Shown one piece after another: positions 1 to 7,563 of a stretch of DNA of 64,000 bases (position 1 is its first letter; every line of letters begins with the position of its first letter). Below the pieces are notes generated by a model. It ran no database searches. It was not told the origin of the DNA and saw only the letters and a list, made by a program, of their open reading frames with translations. This DNA is from Fibrobacter sp. UWB16 (lineage in GTDB: Bacteria > Fibrobacterota > Fibrobacteria > Fibrobacterales > Fibrobacteraceae). A program made the translations under genes and the position numbers. The stretch is from NCBI RefSeq assembly GCF_900215325.1, contig NZ_OCMS01000001.1, positions 310,001 to 374,000 of the forward strand. The letters are read 5' to 3'.

Positions 1-1
1 C

Positions 2-1198
2 GAAAAATCCGCCGCCAGCTTGAGCGACAACGTTTCTGCCGACCTCACTCCGATGCCGTGGAAACTTGCAACAGACGATCTCCGTTACGACTTCTGGAAA
101 GAAACAGGTGAAATTCTCCTCGGTCAAGGCAAAGTTGCCGCATTCCTCGTAGCAGGCGGTCAAGGTTCTCGTCTCGGTTTCGATGGTCCGAAGGGCATGT
201 TCGATATCGGTCTCCCAAGCCACAAAAGTTTGTTCCAGTTGCAGGCCGAACGTTTGCGCAATTTGGGCGCCCGCGTGGGTCACGCCATCCCGTGGTGCAT
301 CATGACAAGCCCCCTGAACCACGAAGCGACGGTCAACTTTTTCAACGAAAACAATTTCTTTGGATTAAACCGCGAAGATATCCGATTCTTCCAGCAGGGA
401 ACGATTTGCGCCCTCACCGCAGACGGCAAGGCTGTCCGCGATGGCGAAGACCATTTGGCGCTTGTGCCCGATGGAAACGGCGGTTGCTTCCGCGCCCTCG
501 CCCAGAGCGGAACGCTCGCTTGGCTTGTGGAACGCGGCGTGCAATACGTGTTCCTCTACAGCGTCGATAACGCCCTCTGCCGCATTTGCGACCCGGCATT
601 CATTGGCGCCCTCGCCGAAAAAGGCACGATTCTCAGCGCATCGAAGGTCGTCCACAAGGCTGGTCCGAACGAAAAAGTCGGCATTTTCGCCTTCCAGAAC
701 AAGAAGCCAGGCGTTGTCGAATACAGCGACCTTCCGGAAAACTTCCGCGACATGACGAATGCAGATGGCAGCCTCACGTTCGATGGCGGCAACATCGCGA
801 TTCACTTGTTTAAAATCAGCGGACTTCGCAAGTTGCAGACAAGCAAACTTCCGTGGCATACCGCCCGCAAAACCGTTTGCGGCATCGAAAAGTGCTTCAA
901 GTTTGAACAGTTCCTCTTTGACGCATTCCCGCAGCTCGGTTCCATGCTCCCGTTCGGCGTCGTGCGCGAAGAAGAATTCAGCCCGGTCAAGAACGCCGAA
1001 GGCAACGATTCTCCGAAGACGGCTCGCATCATGATTGGCAAGCTTCACCGCGAATGGCTCCGCAAGGCGCACGTCAAAATTGATGAGAAGAAGTTATACG
1101 AAATTTCGCCGACGATTAGCTACGCTGGCGAAGGCCTCAAGCAGAGCATCTTCGACCGCGAACTCGGAAGAAACATCCTGGAATTTGAAGAGGATTAA
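2..1198 (+). CDS. UDPGP-family UTP-sugar-1-phosphate uridylyltransferase, 5' end outside window
   Basis: Nucleotidyltransferase of the eukaryote-like UDPGP family, which transfers UMP from UTP to a sugar 1-phosphate (GlcNAc-1-P, GalNAc-1-P or Glc-1-P). The nucleotide-binding loop VAGGQGSRLGFDGPKGMF is clear, followed by the family's LVPDGNGG-type segment. The reading frame stays open to base 2, and the first possible start (TTG at 20) leaves only about 45 residues before the loop, where family members usually have about 100, so the N-terminus probably lies upstream of the window. The exact sugar cannot be told from sequence alone. The gene ends 13 bp before a pair of palindromic repeats. Confidence 0.85.
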   Translation, partial: EKSAASLSDNVSADLTPMPWKLATDDLRYDFWKETGEILLGQGKVAAFLVAGGQGSRLGFDGPKGMFDIGLPSHKSLFQLQAERLRNLGARVGHAIPWCIMTSPLNHEATVNFFNENNFFGLNREDIRFFQQGTICALTADGKAVRDGEDHLALVPDGNGGCFRALAQSGTLAWLVERGVQYVFLYSVDNALCRICDPAFIGALAEKGTILSASKVVHKAGPNEKVGIFAFQNKKPGVVEYSDLPENFRDMTNADGSLTFDGGNIAIHLFKISGLRKLQTSKLPWHTARKTVCGIEKCFKFEQFLFDAFPQLGSMLPFGVVREEEFSPVKNAEGNDSPKTARIMIGKLHREWLRKAHVKIDEKKLYEISPTISYAGEGLKQSIFDRELGRNILEFEED

Positions 1199-1211
1199 CC
1201 AGGCGTCAGCC

Positions 1212-1239
1212 TGTCATTCCCGCGAAAGCGGGAATCTCC
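1212..1239. repeat. Short palindromic dispersed repeat, copy 1
   Basis: The stem is ATTCCCGC pairing with GCGGGAAT, with TGTC on the left and CTCC on the right. It is one of nine related copies in this window; this one faces copy 2 in inverted orientation, 13 bp away. Confidence 0.85.
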
Positions 1240-1252
1240 ATTTCAGCAAAAG

Positions 1253-1280
1253 GAGATGCCCGACTAAATCGGGCATGACA
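1253..1280. repeat. Short palindromic dispersed repeat, copy 2
   Basis: The stem is ATGCCCGA pairing with TCGGGCAT, with GAG to the left and GACA to the right. It ends 2 bp before the GTG start of the acyltransferase gene, so the hairpin would occupy the place of a ribosome binding site. Confidence 0.85.
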
Positions 1281-1282
1281 TT

Positions 1283-2293
1283 GTGAGAAAAACTTTATAT
1301 AGAATTTTTCTACATACCTTATTATGTTTGCCGAACATATTCTATTCGGCATTTTTTGCAGTCGTTTTCCCGATTTACAAGGTTTTGCACAAGAAGCGCG
1401 CCTACGGGCGCGTTGAAAAGCACTTGGCAGCCGCAAAGGAATACGTTATACGGAAAAGCGACGATACAAACAAAATGCCGCGCAATATGAAAAGTCCGAA
1501 CCCAGATGCGCTTGCAACAATAAATGCGCGCGACACATTCAAAGGCATTTTCTGGAATGCGCTTGAATCCTACCGCGGACTCGCACATATCAAAAGCGTT
1601 GAAAAGCGAATCGTGTACGAAAACGAACACATCATCCAGGGCGCCATCGCTGAATGTGCTAAACAAAACGCCCCCATCGCTGGCATCAGCATACACCAGG
1701 GTGCATTCGAACTTTTGCACCGCGCTCTTTGCCGCTACAGCGAACACGTACACCTCATTACAGATTCCGTCGGCGACATCGCATTCCGCGAAGTCCTCAA
1801 AGACCTCCGCAGCGACCCGCACCTGACCGAATATCATCCCGACGAAACAGGTTGCCTTATCCGCGAACTATTCCGCACTAAAGGCATTTTAGCGATGGTC
1901 ATCGACCAAGGCAAGCATACCAAAGGGAACACAGTCTCGCTATTCGGTCGCCCCAGCACACTCTACTTGCGCCTCCCGCAAAAAATAAACGAGATGGGAG
2001 CAGGAATCGTCACATTCCGCACGTGGAGCGAAAAGAAGCGCATCGTCATCCGCTTCGAAAAATATTACCCGCCAAAGTACGACGTAACACACAAGCCACC
2101 GCACATCAACCAGAACACCATAAGCGCCCCAACATGCGGAACGCACGCAGGCTCAAGCGACGAACGCGCAAACGCAACAATCGACAACAGCCCGCTCGTC
2201 ACGGGAATCGCGCGCGAAGTCGAAACGTGGATTGCCGAGCACCCCGAACAGTGGAGCTGGAATTACCACGGGAACTTCATTGCAACACTCTAA
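1283..2293 (+). CDS. Lipid A biosynthesis lauroyl/myristoyl acyltransferase family (LpxL/HtrB-like)
   Basis: Inner-membrane acyltransferase that adds a secondary acyl chain to lipid A or a related lipid. A hydrophobic N-terminal segment (about residues 8-33) anchors it. The catalytic HX4E signature is seen as HQGAFE (His138, Glu143), followed by a G-rich VIDQGKHTKG segment typical of the family. GTG at 1283 is the only in-frame start that keeps the membrane anchor, and no Shine-Dalgarno sequence precedes it because a palindromic repeat fills that space. Two hydrophilic stretches, around residues 50-85 and 275-310, look like lineage-specific loops. The family assignment is firm; the acyl-chain specificity is unknown. 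Confidence 0.82.
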   Translation: MRKTLYRIFLHTLLCLPNIFYSAFFAVVFPIYKVLHKKRAYGRVEKHLAAAKEYVIRKSDDTNKMPRNMKSPNPDALATINARDTFKGIFWNALESYRGLAHIKSVEKRIVYENEHIIQGAIAECAKQNAPIAGISIHQGAFELLHRALCRYSEHVHLITDSVGDIAFREVLKDLRSDPHLTEYHPDETGCLIRELFRTKGILAMVIDQGKHTKGNTVSLFGRPSTLYLRLPQKINEMGAGIVTFRTWSEKKRIVIRFEKYYPPKYDVTHKPPHINQNTISAPTCGTHAGSSDERANATIDNSPLVTGIAREVETWIAEHPEQWSWNYHGNFIATL

Positions 2294-2324
2294 AAACAAT
2301 GCCAAACGCAATGTCACCCCGATC

Positions 2325-2354
2325 TGTCATCCCGGACTCCGTTCCGGGATCGCC
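2325..2354. repeat. Short palindromic dispersed repeat, copy 3
   Basis: TGTCATCCCGGA and TCCGGGATCGCC flank a short tip. The stem bases differ from copies 1 and 2 but still pair. Confidence 0.85.
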
Positions 2355-2408
2355 TTACACAGTTTGCATGAAGCTTTTTTTATATTTAGCGTCAAAAAGA
2401 GATTTACA

Positions 2409-2864
2409 ATGCCTTTAAATGCCGAAGAAGAATTTCAGTTAGAGTGGATCAAGAACCACCAAATGGAAGACAAGGACGAACTTGCCGAAATCCAGGCCGA
2501 GGCTGAAGCCGAAGCAAGACCGCAACGCGCCACACGCGGCAAGAAAATGCGCCGCAATCCCGCCGCCTGGGAAATGCCGAACCCCGAAGATGAAATAGAC
2601 CTTCACGGCCTTACCTCCGAAGAAGCAGCCGAAGCCGTTGAGCGTCGCATTGACGACCTTCTCATCGCAGGTCTCAGCGTTTTACGCGTGATTCACGGCG
2701 GAGGCAACCCGGAATACGGCAACGTCAAGCGCATCATCGACCGCAAAGTCCGTTCCGAATGGAAAAATCGAGTCGTTTTCTACAAGGTTGAACCCGACAA
2801 CGCCGGTTCCAGCATCATGAAAATCGGCAAGCCGCGCCCGCAAGTTGCAAAAAAGAAGAAATAA
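2409..2864 (+). CDS. Smr domain protein (MutS2 C-terminal-like nuclease domain)
   Basis: A 151-residue protein with a basic/acidic linker (residues 20-57) followed by a stand-alone Smr domain. The two hallmark motifs are present: LHGLT (residues 65-69) and IHGGG (95-99). Smr domains bind branched DNA or RNA and often have nicking endonuclease activity; here that is inferred from the family only. ATG at 2409 is chosen because everything upstream in the frame reads through a palindromic repeat. It ends about 100 bp before tRNA-Pro. Confidence 0.85.
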   Translation: MPLNAEEEFQLEWIKNHQMEDKDELAEIQAEAEAEARPQRATRGKKMRRNPAAWEMPNPEDEIDLHGLTSEEAAEAVERRIDDLLIAGLSVLRVIHGGGNPEYGNVKRIIDRKVRSEWKNRVVFYKVEPDNAGSSIMKIGKPRPQVAKKKK

Positions 2865-2865
2865 T

Positions 2866-2937
2866 GAAAAAAATTTCACTTTTTTTGCCCTTACCCCTTT
2901 AAAAGTCAATCGAAATTAACTATAATTGTGCGCGTCA
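2866..2937 (+). promoter_or_regulatory. tRNA-Pro promoter with A-tract and GC-rich start motif
   Basis: A perfect TATAAT lies at 2921-2926, with an A-tract/T-tract block (2866-2887) about 55 bp upstream and TTGTGCGCGTC just after the -10. The -35 is weak (TTTAAA at 2898). The tRNA-Ala promoter has the same A-tract, the same spacing and the same TTGTGCGCGTC. Confidence 0.7.
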
Positions 2938-2965
2938 ACGACGAAGCGTCAAGACAAAAACAAAA

Positions 2966-3039
2966 CGGAATATAGCTCAGCCTGGTAGAGCGCTTGCTTC
3001 GGGAGCAAGAGGTCGTGAGTTCGAATCTCGCTATTCCGA
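2966..3039 (+). tRNA. tRNA-Pro (anticodon CGG)
   Basis: A 74-nt cloverleaf. The acceptor strands CGGAATA and TATTCCG pair fully, the anticodon stem CTTGC/GCAAG encloses the loop TTCGGGA with anticodon CGG, and the T-arm contains GTTCGAATC. The discriminator base is A and CCA is not encoded. A 16-bp copy of its 3' end occurs again at 3263-3278. Confidence 0.95.
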
Positions 3040-3040
3040 T
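3025..3040. repeat. Direct repeat at tRNA-Pro 3' end (candidate att site, left copy)
   Basis: ATCTCGCTATTCCGAT, covering the 3' T-arm and acceptor strand of tRNA-Pro, is repeated exactly at 3263-3278. Confidence 0.75.
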
Positions 3041-3048
3041 AAAAAGAG

Positions 3049-3076
3049 AACCACCCACAAGGGTGGTTTTCTTTTT
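3049..3076 (+). terminator. Intrinsic terminator of tRNA-Pro
   Basis: The hairpin AACCACCC/GGGTGGTT with an ACAA loop is followed directly by TTCTTTTTAT. Confidence 0.85.
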
Positions 3077-3089
3077 ATATCTGAAATTC

Positions 3090-3233
3090 TGCGAGATAAA
3101 GAACTCACGAAGTGAGTTCGACTAAATCGCCCCGAGAGCGAAGCGAACAATGGGCAATTTAGAGATTACGCCGCAAGGCGTAACCCGAAGGGTAAAATCC
3201 GAAACGCAGGTGAGGATTTTATCTTATCTCGCA
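3090..3233. other. Multi-hairpin element closed by a perfect 10-bp stem
   Basis: The outer stem 3090-3099 pairs perfectly with 3224-3233. Inside it sit four or five further hairpins: 3101-3108/3112-3119 (8 bp, GAA loop), 3122-3132/3152-3162 (one C-A mismatch), 3166-3172/3177-3183 (7 bp, GCAA tetraloop), a small CCC-GAA-GGG, and 3193-3200/3214-3221 (8 bp). Nearly every base falls in a stem or a short loop. It lies between the tRNA-Pro terminator and a duplicated tRNA end. It could be a structured RNA or a folded single-stranded DNA element; no protein is encoded. Confidence 0.6.
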
Positions 3234-3262
3234 CCTACTGATTATAGCAAGACTGTTTCAAC

Positions 3263-3278
3263 ATCTCGCTATTCCGAT
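3263..3278. repeat. Direct repeat of tRNA-Pro 3' end (candidate att site, right copy)
   Basis: A perfect 16-bp copy of 3025-3040. It contains the TAG stop codon (3269-3271, minus strand) of the radical SAM gene, so an insertion or recombination event here seems to have set the end of that protein. Confidence 0.75.
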
Positions 3279-4294
3279 CTCTCGCCTACCCACCGTCTTT
3301 CCGGATTCGGGCAATGGTCCTCATGACCGTCTGGCCAAACCCAAACTTCATCTGCAAAAGGACATGATTCGCACTTACCGCCAACAGCGCACTGGTCAGC
3401 ACAATTCTTAAAAAACAAACTTCCTTCATGCTTCACATTCGAAGCAGAAAACTCTCCCGACCGGAACTCATTGCGCAAAGACTCTAGCAGCGCATCATCT
3501 AGCGCATACATTTCACGGAGCTCTTGCGAAGCGACGCTCAACAGCACCACTTTATTCCACTTAATCCTATCAATTCCAATCGCAGAAGCCCACGACACCA
3601 ACTCCGGCACATCCTGCAAATTTTTCTTGTGCAGTGTCACTTGCAGCGAGACCGTCGCGACTCTCGATTTTGCAATTCCCGCGCATTTCGCGTTCACAGT
3701 CCTCGCGCAATCAACTTTCGTGCAACAAGCATCAACATCCGCGCAGTCAGCATCAGCATTCTCACGCAGTCTATCGCGCACCCGAACTAACTTTTCAACG
3801 TTCGCTTTCCAGCCATCAAACTGTTCCGATGCCAAATAGCTTACTTTGATATCGCGGCACGAAAGCAACAGAAGTTCCATCGCCGCATCACTTCCCCACT
3901 TTCCTGGGAATGTTCCGTTCGTTGTCAAATTCAACGGAAGCCCCATCGCACGACAAAGCTTCAGCAGTTCATCAAAATGAGAATAAAGTAGAGGTTCACC
4001 CATCGTCGAAGGGATTACTTCTCGTAACAAGCGTTTGCCCGAAGCATCCCGCTCCGCAGCATACTTTTCGATCGCCGCCCGTGCAACTTCGAAAGGCATT
4101 TCGCCCATGCCAAACGCGCGGCGCTCCTTATTACAATAAAAAAAGCGTTCCCTACCATTATCCGGCGGGCAATCCCCGTTACCATTCTCAGCACTCCGCG
4201 CATTACAATTATGCAAAGCCCGCTGGTTCAAAAAACACAGCGGACAACGCAAATTGCAGACGTCAGGATTTGTGAGAAGCGTAATGCGACGCAT
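3269..4294 (-). CDS. Radical SAM protein with C-terminal cysteine-rich (SPASM-like) region
   Basis: Residues 13-20 read CNLRCPLC, the CX3CX2C motif that holds the [4Fe-4S] cluster cleaving S-adenosylmethionine. A GEPLL segment, likely the family's GGEP equivalent, follows. The C-terminus has a cysteine-rich run (CAVGGKCESCPF and a later HC) expected to bind an auxiliary cluster. Two insertions rich in Cys, Asp and Asn (about residues 28-55 and 173-202) are unusual, and the DNA of the second is made of imperfect CATCAACA/CAGTCAGCA-like repeats. It starts 12 bp after the thioredoxin reductase gene, so the two are probably co-transcribed. Its last codons lie in the duplicated tRNA-end sequence. 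The substrate is unknown. Confidence 0.8.
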   Translation of the reverse strand: MRRITLLTNPDVCNLRCPLCFLNQRALHNCNARSAENGNGDCPPDNGRERFFYCNKERRAFGMGEMPFEVARAAIEKYAAERDASGKRLLREVIPSTMGEPLLYSHFDELLKLCRAMGLPLNLTTNGTFPGKWGSDAAMELLLLSCRDIKVSYLASEQFDGWKANVEKLVRVRDRLRENADADCADVDACCTKVDCARTVNAKCAGIAKSRVATVSLQVTLHKKNLQDVPELVSWASAIGIDRIKWNKVVLLSVASQELREMYALDDALLESLRNEFRSGEFSASNVKHEGSLFFKNCADQCAVGGKCESCPFADEVWVWPDGHEDHCPNPERRWVGERSE

Positions 4295-4306
4295 TTTCAG
4301 CGCGCC

Positions 4307-5173
4307 TTACTCCCTATGTTCTCTCAGGTACTTAATTGCAGCGAGACCCGCAATAGCGCCTTCGCCAACGGCAACAGCCACCTGGAGCGTACCACCCGTG
4401 CAGTCGCCTGCAGCAAAGAGTCCTGGAACAGTAGTCTGGAAATCCTTATCGAGCACAAGCTTTCCAGCATCGAACGCAGCGCCAGCTTTCAAAGCCAAAT
4501 CCGTTGCATTCGCACTACCCATAGCCACAAACAAGCCGTCAAAATTGGCTTCAAGGCCATCGTCAAACTTCACGCCTTCAAATTGCCCAGCGCCCTTGAG
4601 CCCCGTAATCTTGCGGGTTTCAATCTTCACGCTTTCAGGGAATTTCGCTGTGAGCTCAGCACCGTTCGTCAAGAGCGTCACGCTGTTGACTACAGACAAA
4701 AGTTCAGTCGCTTCGTGCAACGCATACTCGCCCGAACCAAGCACTGCCACATCCTTTTTACGATAAAAGAAAGCATCGCAAACAGCGCAATAGCTCACGC
4801 CGTGGCCCTCCATCTCGGCCATTCCTGGGAGCGGAGTCTTTTTGCGGGCAGAGCCTGTTGCCATCACGCAAACCTTTCCGCGATACGTACCATTCAAGCC
4901 CGTCGCGACAAACCCAAAACCGTCAAACATGAGGTCCGTTACCTCATCATCCACGATTTGCGCACCAAGAGCAAGCGCCTGTTTCTTACCGACTTCGGCA
5001 AGTTCAGCTCCCGTGAGTGGTTTTTCAAGACCAAAATAATTTTCAATTTTGTGAGCCTTTGCAAGCGCGCCTACATCCTTACCCACAAGCTGAACCTCAA
5101 GTCCAGCACGAAGACCATAAAGGGCAGCCGAGACACCGGCCGGTCCATGCCCCAAAATCAATATATCAGCCAT
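4307..5173 (-). CDS. trxB: Thioredoxin reductase-like FAD/NAD(P)-dependent disulfide reductase
   Basis: A 288-residue flavoprotein with the two-nucleotide-domain layout of low-molecular-weight thioredoxin reductase. An FAD-binding GHGPAGVSAALYG lies near the N-terminus, the redox-active pair CAVC is at residues 129-132, a second dinucleotide site VLGSGEYALHEA follows, and the C-terminal FAD motif GLFAAGDCTGG is present. The family reduces thioredoxin or related proteins with NAD(P)H. The second nucleotide site departs from the usual GGGxSA, so the electron donor or the partner protein may differ. It sits directly upstream of the radical SAM gene. Confidence 0.85.
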   Translation of the reverse strand: MADILILGHGPAGVSAALYGLRAGLEVQLVGKDVGALAKAHKIENYFGLEKPLTGAELAEVGKKQALALGAQIVDDEVTDLMFDGFGFVATGLNGTYRGKVCVMATGSARKKTPLPGMAEMEGHGVSYCAVCDAFFYRKKDVAVLGSGEYALHEATELLSVVNSVTLLTNGAELTAKFPESVKIETRKITGLKGAGQFEGVKFDDGLEANFDGLFVAMGSANATDLALKAGAAFDAGKLVLDKDFQTTVPGLFAAGDCTGGTLQVAVAVGEGAIAGLAAIKYLREHRE

Positions 5174-5227
5174 AATAACCTCAACATTAATATACGATTT
5201 TATTTATTTTAAAACACGTAATAATTA

Positions 5228-6364
5228 ATGATTTTGGATACCAGGACGATGTTGCAACGCTACCCGACGCGAGATTTATTTGTTGAAGCTGGATATGGTC
5301 CCAATTTTGCGGACCAGCTTATTCAGAATGCCTATAGCAAACTTTTTGAGGGCGATCCGATCGACGAGCGCATCTATTTTGAAGCGTCCGACGATATGGC
5401 ATACATCATCGACATTGGGCACGACGACATCCGTTCTGAAGGCATGAGCTATGGCATGTTCATTGCCGCGCTGACCGACCACGAAGTCACGTTCGACAAG
5501 CTCTGGAACTTTTCCAAGCGCTTTGTCCGCAACAACGATGGTCCGCACAAAGGGTATTTTTCATGGCAAGTCAACACGACCGACTTTTCCATGATGGACC
5601 CAGGCGCAGCTCCTGATAGCGAAGAATACTTTGCAGCAGCCCTCCTTATCGCTGCAAAGAGATTCAACCGCGAAGACCTCCTCAACGATGCCAAAGAGCT
5701 CATCCATGATATTAAGTACAAACCGCAGAACGAACTTGTAGGCCCGATTATCGATCCGGAACGCAAGCTCATCAAGTTCTCCCCCGTTCTCGGCAACGAC
5801 TTTACCGACCCGAGCTACCACACGATGGCGTTCTACCGCATGTTCGCCGAAGCTACGAACGACGAATCCTGGCTTGAAGTCGCACAGGCAAGCATTGAAT
5901 TTTTGCAGAAGGCGGCACACCCGGTCACCGGTCTTTGCGCTGACTATGCCGAATACGACGGCACTCCAAAGGCCATGCCCTGGTTCCCCGAAAGCAACAA
6001 CTTTAGCGGAGACGCATGGCGCGTTGCGCTCAACTTGAGCCTCGACTATGCCATCTTCCACGGACACGAAAGCGAAAAAGAAATTTGCGAACGCATCTTG
6101 CACTTTTTCCAGAACTGCACGCCGTACCTTTCTGACTACTCCGTCGACGGAGGTCCGTACCCGCACCAAGGCAGAAACGCGACGCCGGGGCTTATCGCCA
6201 TGAATGCCGCCGCAACGCAAGTACTCCCGTTCGATGACCCACGCATTACGCCGTTTGTCAGACGTCTTGCAGCGCTCTCCGTGCCCTATCGTTTTTGGCG
6301 TTACTATGACGGGATGTTGTACTTAATCGGATTACTCGCCACCGCGGGAAAAATCACACTCTAA
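5228..6364 (+). CDS. GH8 reducing-end xylose-releasing exo-oligoxylanase
   Basis: Glycoside hydrolase family 8 enzyme of the Rex type, which removes xylose from the reducing end of short xylo-oligosaccharides. The catalytic acid is Glu71 in SEGMSYGM and the likely general base is Asp262 in SGDAWRV, close to Glu70 and Asp263 of the Bacillus halodurans enzyme. The 378-residue length also fits. There is no signal peptide, so it should act in the cytoplasm on imported oligosaccharides. ATG at 5228 is the first start; the gene is divergent from trxB. The FISUMP lipoprotein follows after 10 bp and may share the transcript. Confidence 0.85.
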   Translation: MILDTRTMLQRYPTRDLFVEAGYGPNFADQLIQNAYSKLFEGDPIDERIYFEASDDMAYIIDIGHDDIRSEGMSYGMFIAALTDHEVTFDKLWNFSKRFVRNNDGPHKGYFSWQVNTTDFSMMDPGAAPDSEEYFAAALLIAAKRFNREDLLNDAKELIHDIKYKPQNELVGPIIDPERKLIKFSPVLGNDFTDPSYHTMAFYRMFAEATNDESWLEVAQASIEFLQKAAHPVTGLCADYAEYDGTPKAMPWFPESNNFSGDAWRVALNLSLDYAIFHGHESEKEICERILHFFQNCTPYLSDYSVDGGPYPHQGRNATPGLIAMNAAATQVLPFDDPRITPFVRRLAALSVPYRFWRYYDGMLYLIGLLATAGKITL

Positions 6365-6374
6365 GGAGGATCGT

Positions 6375-7289
6375 ATGAAACTACCTGCCATCTTATTCAT
6401 TGCGGCAAGCTCCATTGCTTTTACCGCCTGCGACGATGTTCGTGTTGAAAAATACCCGAACGGAAACGTCCGCTTCGAAGCCACCTATGTCAACGACAAG
6501 AAGGAAGGCATCGAAAAGGAATACTACGATGACGGTACGCTCAAGCGAGAATCCAATTACGTGAATGACCGCCGCGAAGGTGTGACCAAGGAATACTACA
6601 AGGACGGCACGCTCCAGACGGAACTCCCGTACGTGAACGGCTACGTCGAAGGAACGGTTATCCGTTACCACAAGAACGGCAAGGTTGCAACAAAGGCAGA
6701 ATACAAGCAAAATAAGCAAGTTGCGTTCGGCGAAACATATAACGAAGACGGAAGCCCTGCTACAAGCGGAAGCTACAAGGATCCGCGTGACGGCATCTCC
6801 TATGAATGGATTGTCATTGGCGACCAGCTCTGGACTGCAGAAAACATGAACTTCGCCACCGCCTCCGGTGCAATTTGTTCACAATGTAACCACTGGGGAC
6901 GTCTCTACGATTTCCAAAACGCACAAAAGGCTTGCCTCGAAGGATTCCATATGCCGAGCAAGGCCGAATGGCAAAAGCTCTTGAAAGTGGCCGGTAAAAA
7001 GCCGGGTGTCGCGCTCAAGGCAGGCTACGGTTGGGATCCGATCAAGCCGGAATCTCCGATTTTCGGAAACGGCAAGGACGAACTCGGATTCGGCGCAAAG
7101 GCAGGCGGCGCACACTTCGCCAAGAGCGATGTCGCTATAAAGGACCGCAAGTTTGACGAAGCGGGTAAAAAGGCATACTTCTGGACAAGCGAAGGCGATG
7201 TTCTCGTGTTCTTCCACGATAAGGATATCGCCAAGTTTGAAAAGTTCAATCCCGAATTCGGCGCAAGCCTCCGCTGCTTGAAAGACTAA
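6375..7289 (+). CDS. Lipoprotein with MORN-like repeats and one FISUMP domain
   Basis: A lipoprotein signal ends at Cys19 (FTAC). Residues 25-130 carry four to five repeats of the type YxNGxxxxExxYVNDxxEG, as in toxin-antitoxin YwqK/MORN-variant proteins. From about residue 137 there is a FISUMP domain, recognised by YKDPRDG, WxAENMN, GRLYDFQNA, GFHMPSKAEWQKLL and a C-terminal SLRCLKD. FISUMP domains are abundant in Fibrobacter surface proteins, but their biochemical role is not established. AAGGAGG precedes the ATG. Likely attached to the outer membrane. Confidence 0.85.
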   Translation: MKLPAILFIAASSIAFTACDDVRVEKYPNGNVRFEATYVNDKKEGIEKEYYDDGTLKRESNYVNDRREGVTKEYYKDGTLQTELPYVNGYVEGTVIRYHKNGKVATKAEYKQNKQVAFGETYNEDGSPATSGSYKDPRDGISYEWIVIGDQLWTAENMNFATASGAICSQCNHWGRLYDFQNAQKACLEGFHMPSKAEWQKLLKVAGKKPGVALKAGYGWDPIKPESPIFGNGKDELGFGAKAGGAHFAKSDVAIKDRKFDEAGKKAYFWTSEGDVLVFFHDKDIAKFEKFNPEFGASLRCLKD

Positions 7290-7309
7290 AGAGCATTTTT
7301 CGCGATTTT

Positions 7310-7347
7310 ATGCTACTAAAATCAATTTTTAGGCTTTTTTGTAGCAT
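7310..7347. repeat. 38-nt palindromic unit 1 of 3
   Basis: The arms are ATGCTACTAAAA-type on the left and TTTTGTAGCAT on the right. It has the same length as units 2 and 3 and lies between two convergent genes. Confidence 0.8.
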
Positions 7348-7393
7348 ATTTTTTACTTTATCTACAATCGTTTCGTGTAAGAGTCTCTTTTTT

Positions 7394-7431
7394 GTGCTAC
7401 AAAATTAGCATTTTAACGGTTTTAGTAGCAC
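7394..7431. repeat. 38-nt palindromic unit 2 of 3
   Basis: GTGCTACAAAA on the left and TTTTAGTAGCAC on the right. The outermost base pair differs from units 1 and 3 but still pairs (G-C instead of A-T). Confidence 0.8.
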
Positions 7432-7488
7432 GAAAAGAACAGACAAACTCATATTTTAAGCCATTTTTGTTTAATTTATCCAAAATTC

Positions 7489-7526
7489 ATGCTACTAAAT
7501 TGAGATTTTTCAACATTTAGTAGCAT
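7489..7526. repeat. 38-nt palindromic unit 3 of 3
   Basis: ATGCTACTAAA on the left and TTTAGTAGCAT on the right form a perfect 11-bp stem. The gaps between units are 46 and 57 bp of unrelated AT-rich sequence. Confidence 0.8.
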
Positions 7527-7563
7527 ATTTTTGATTTTTGGGTTTTATCAATTTGAAAAAAAA

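Noticed and set aside
2232-2408. Longer N-terminus of the Smr protein
   Set aside because: The extension overlaps the end of the acyltransferase gene and reads through a palindromic repeat.
7310-7526. CRISPR array with 38-nt repeats and 46-57-nt spacers
   Set aside because: The units share only their arms; the centres differ. There are only three, they are strongly palindromic, and no cas genes lie nearby.
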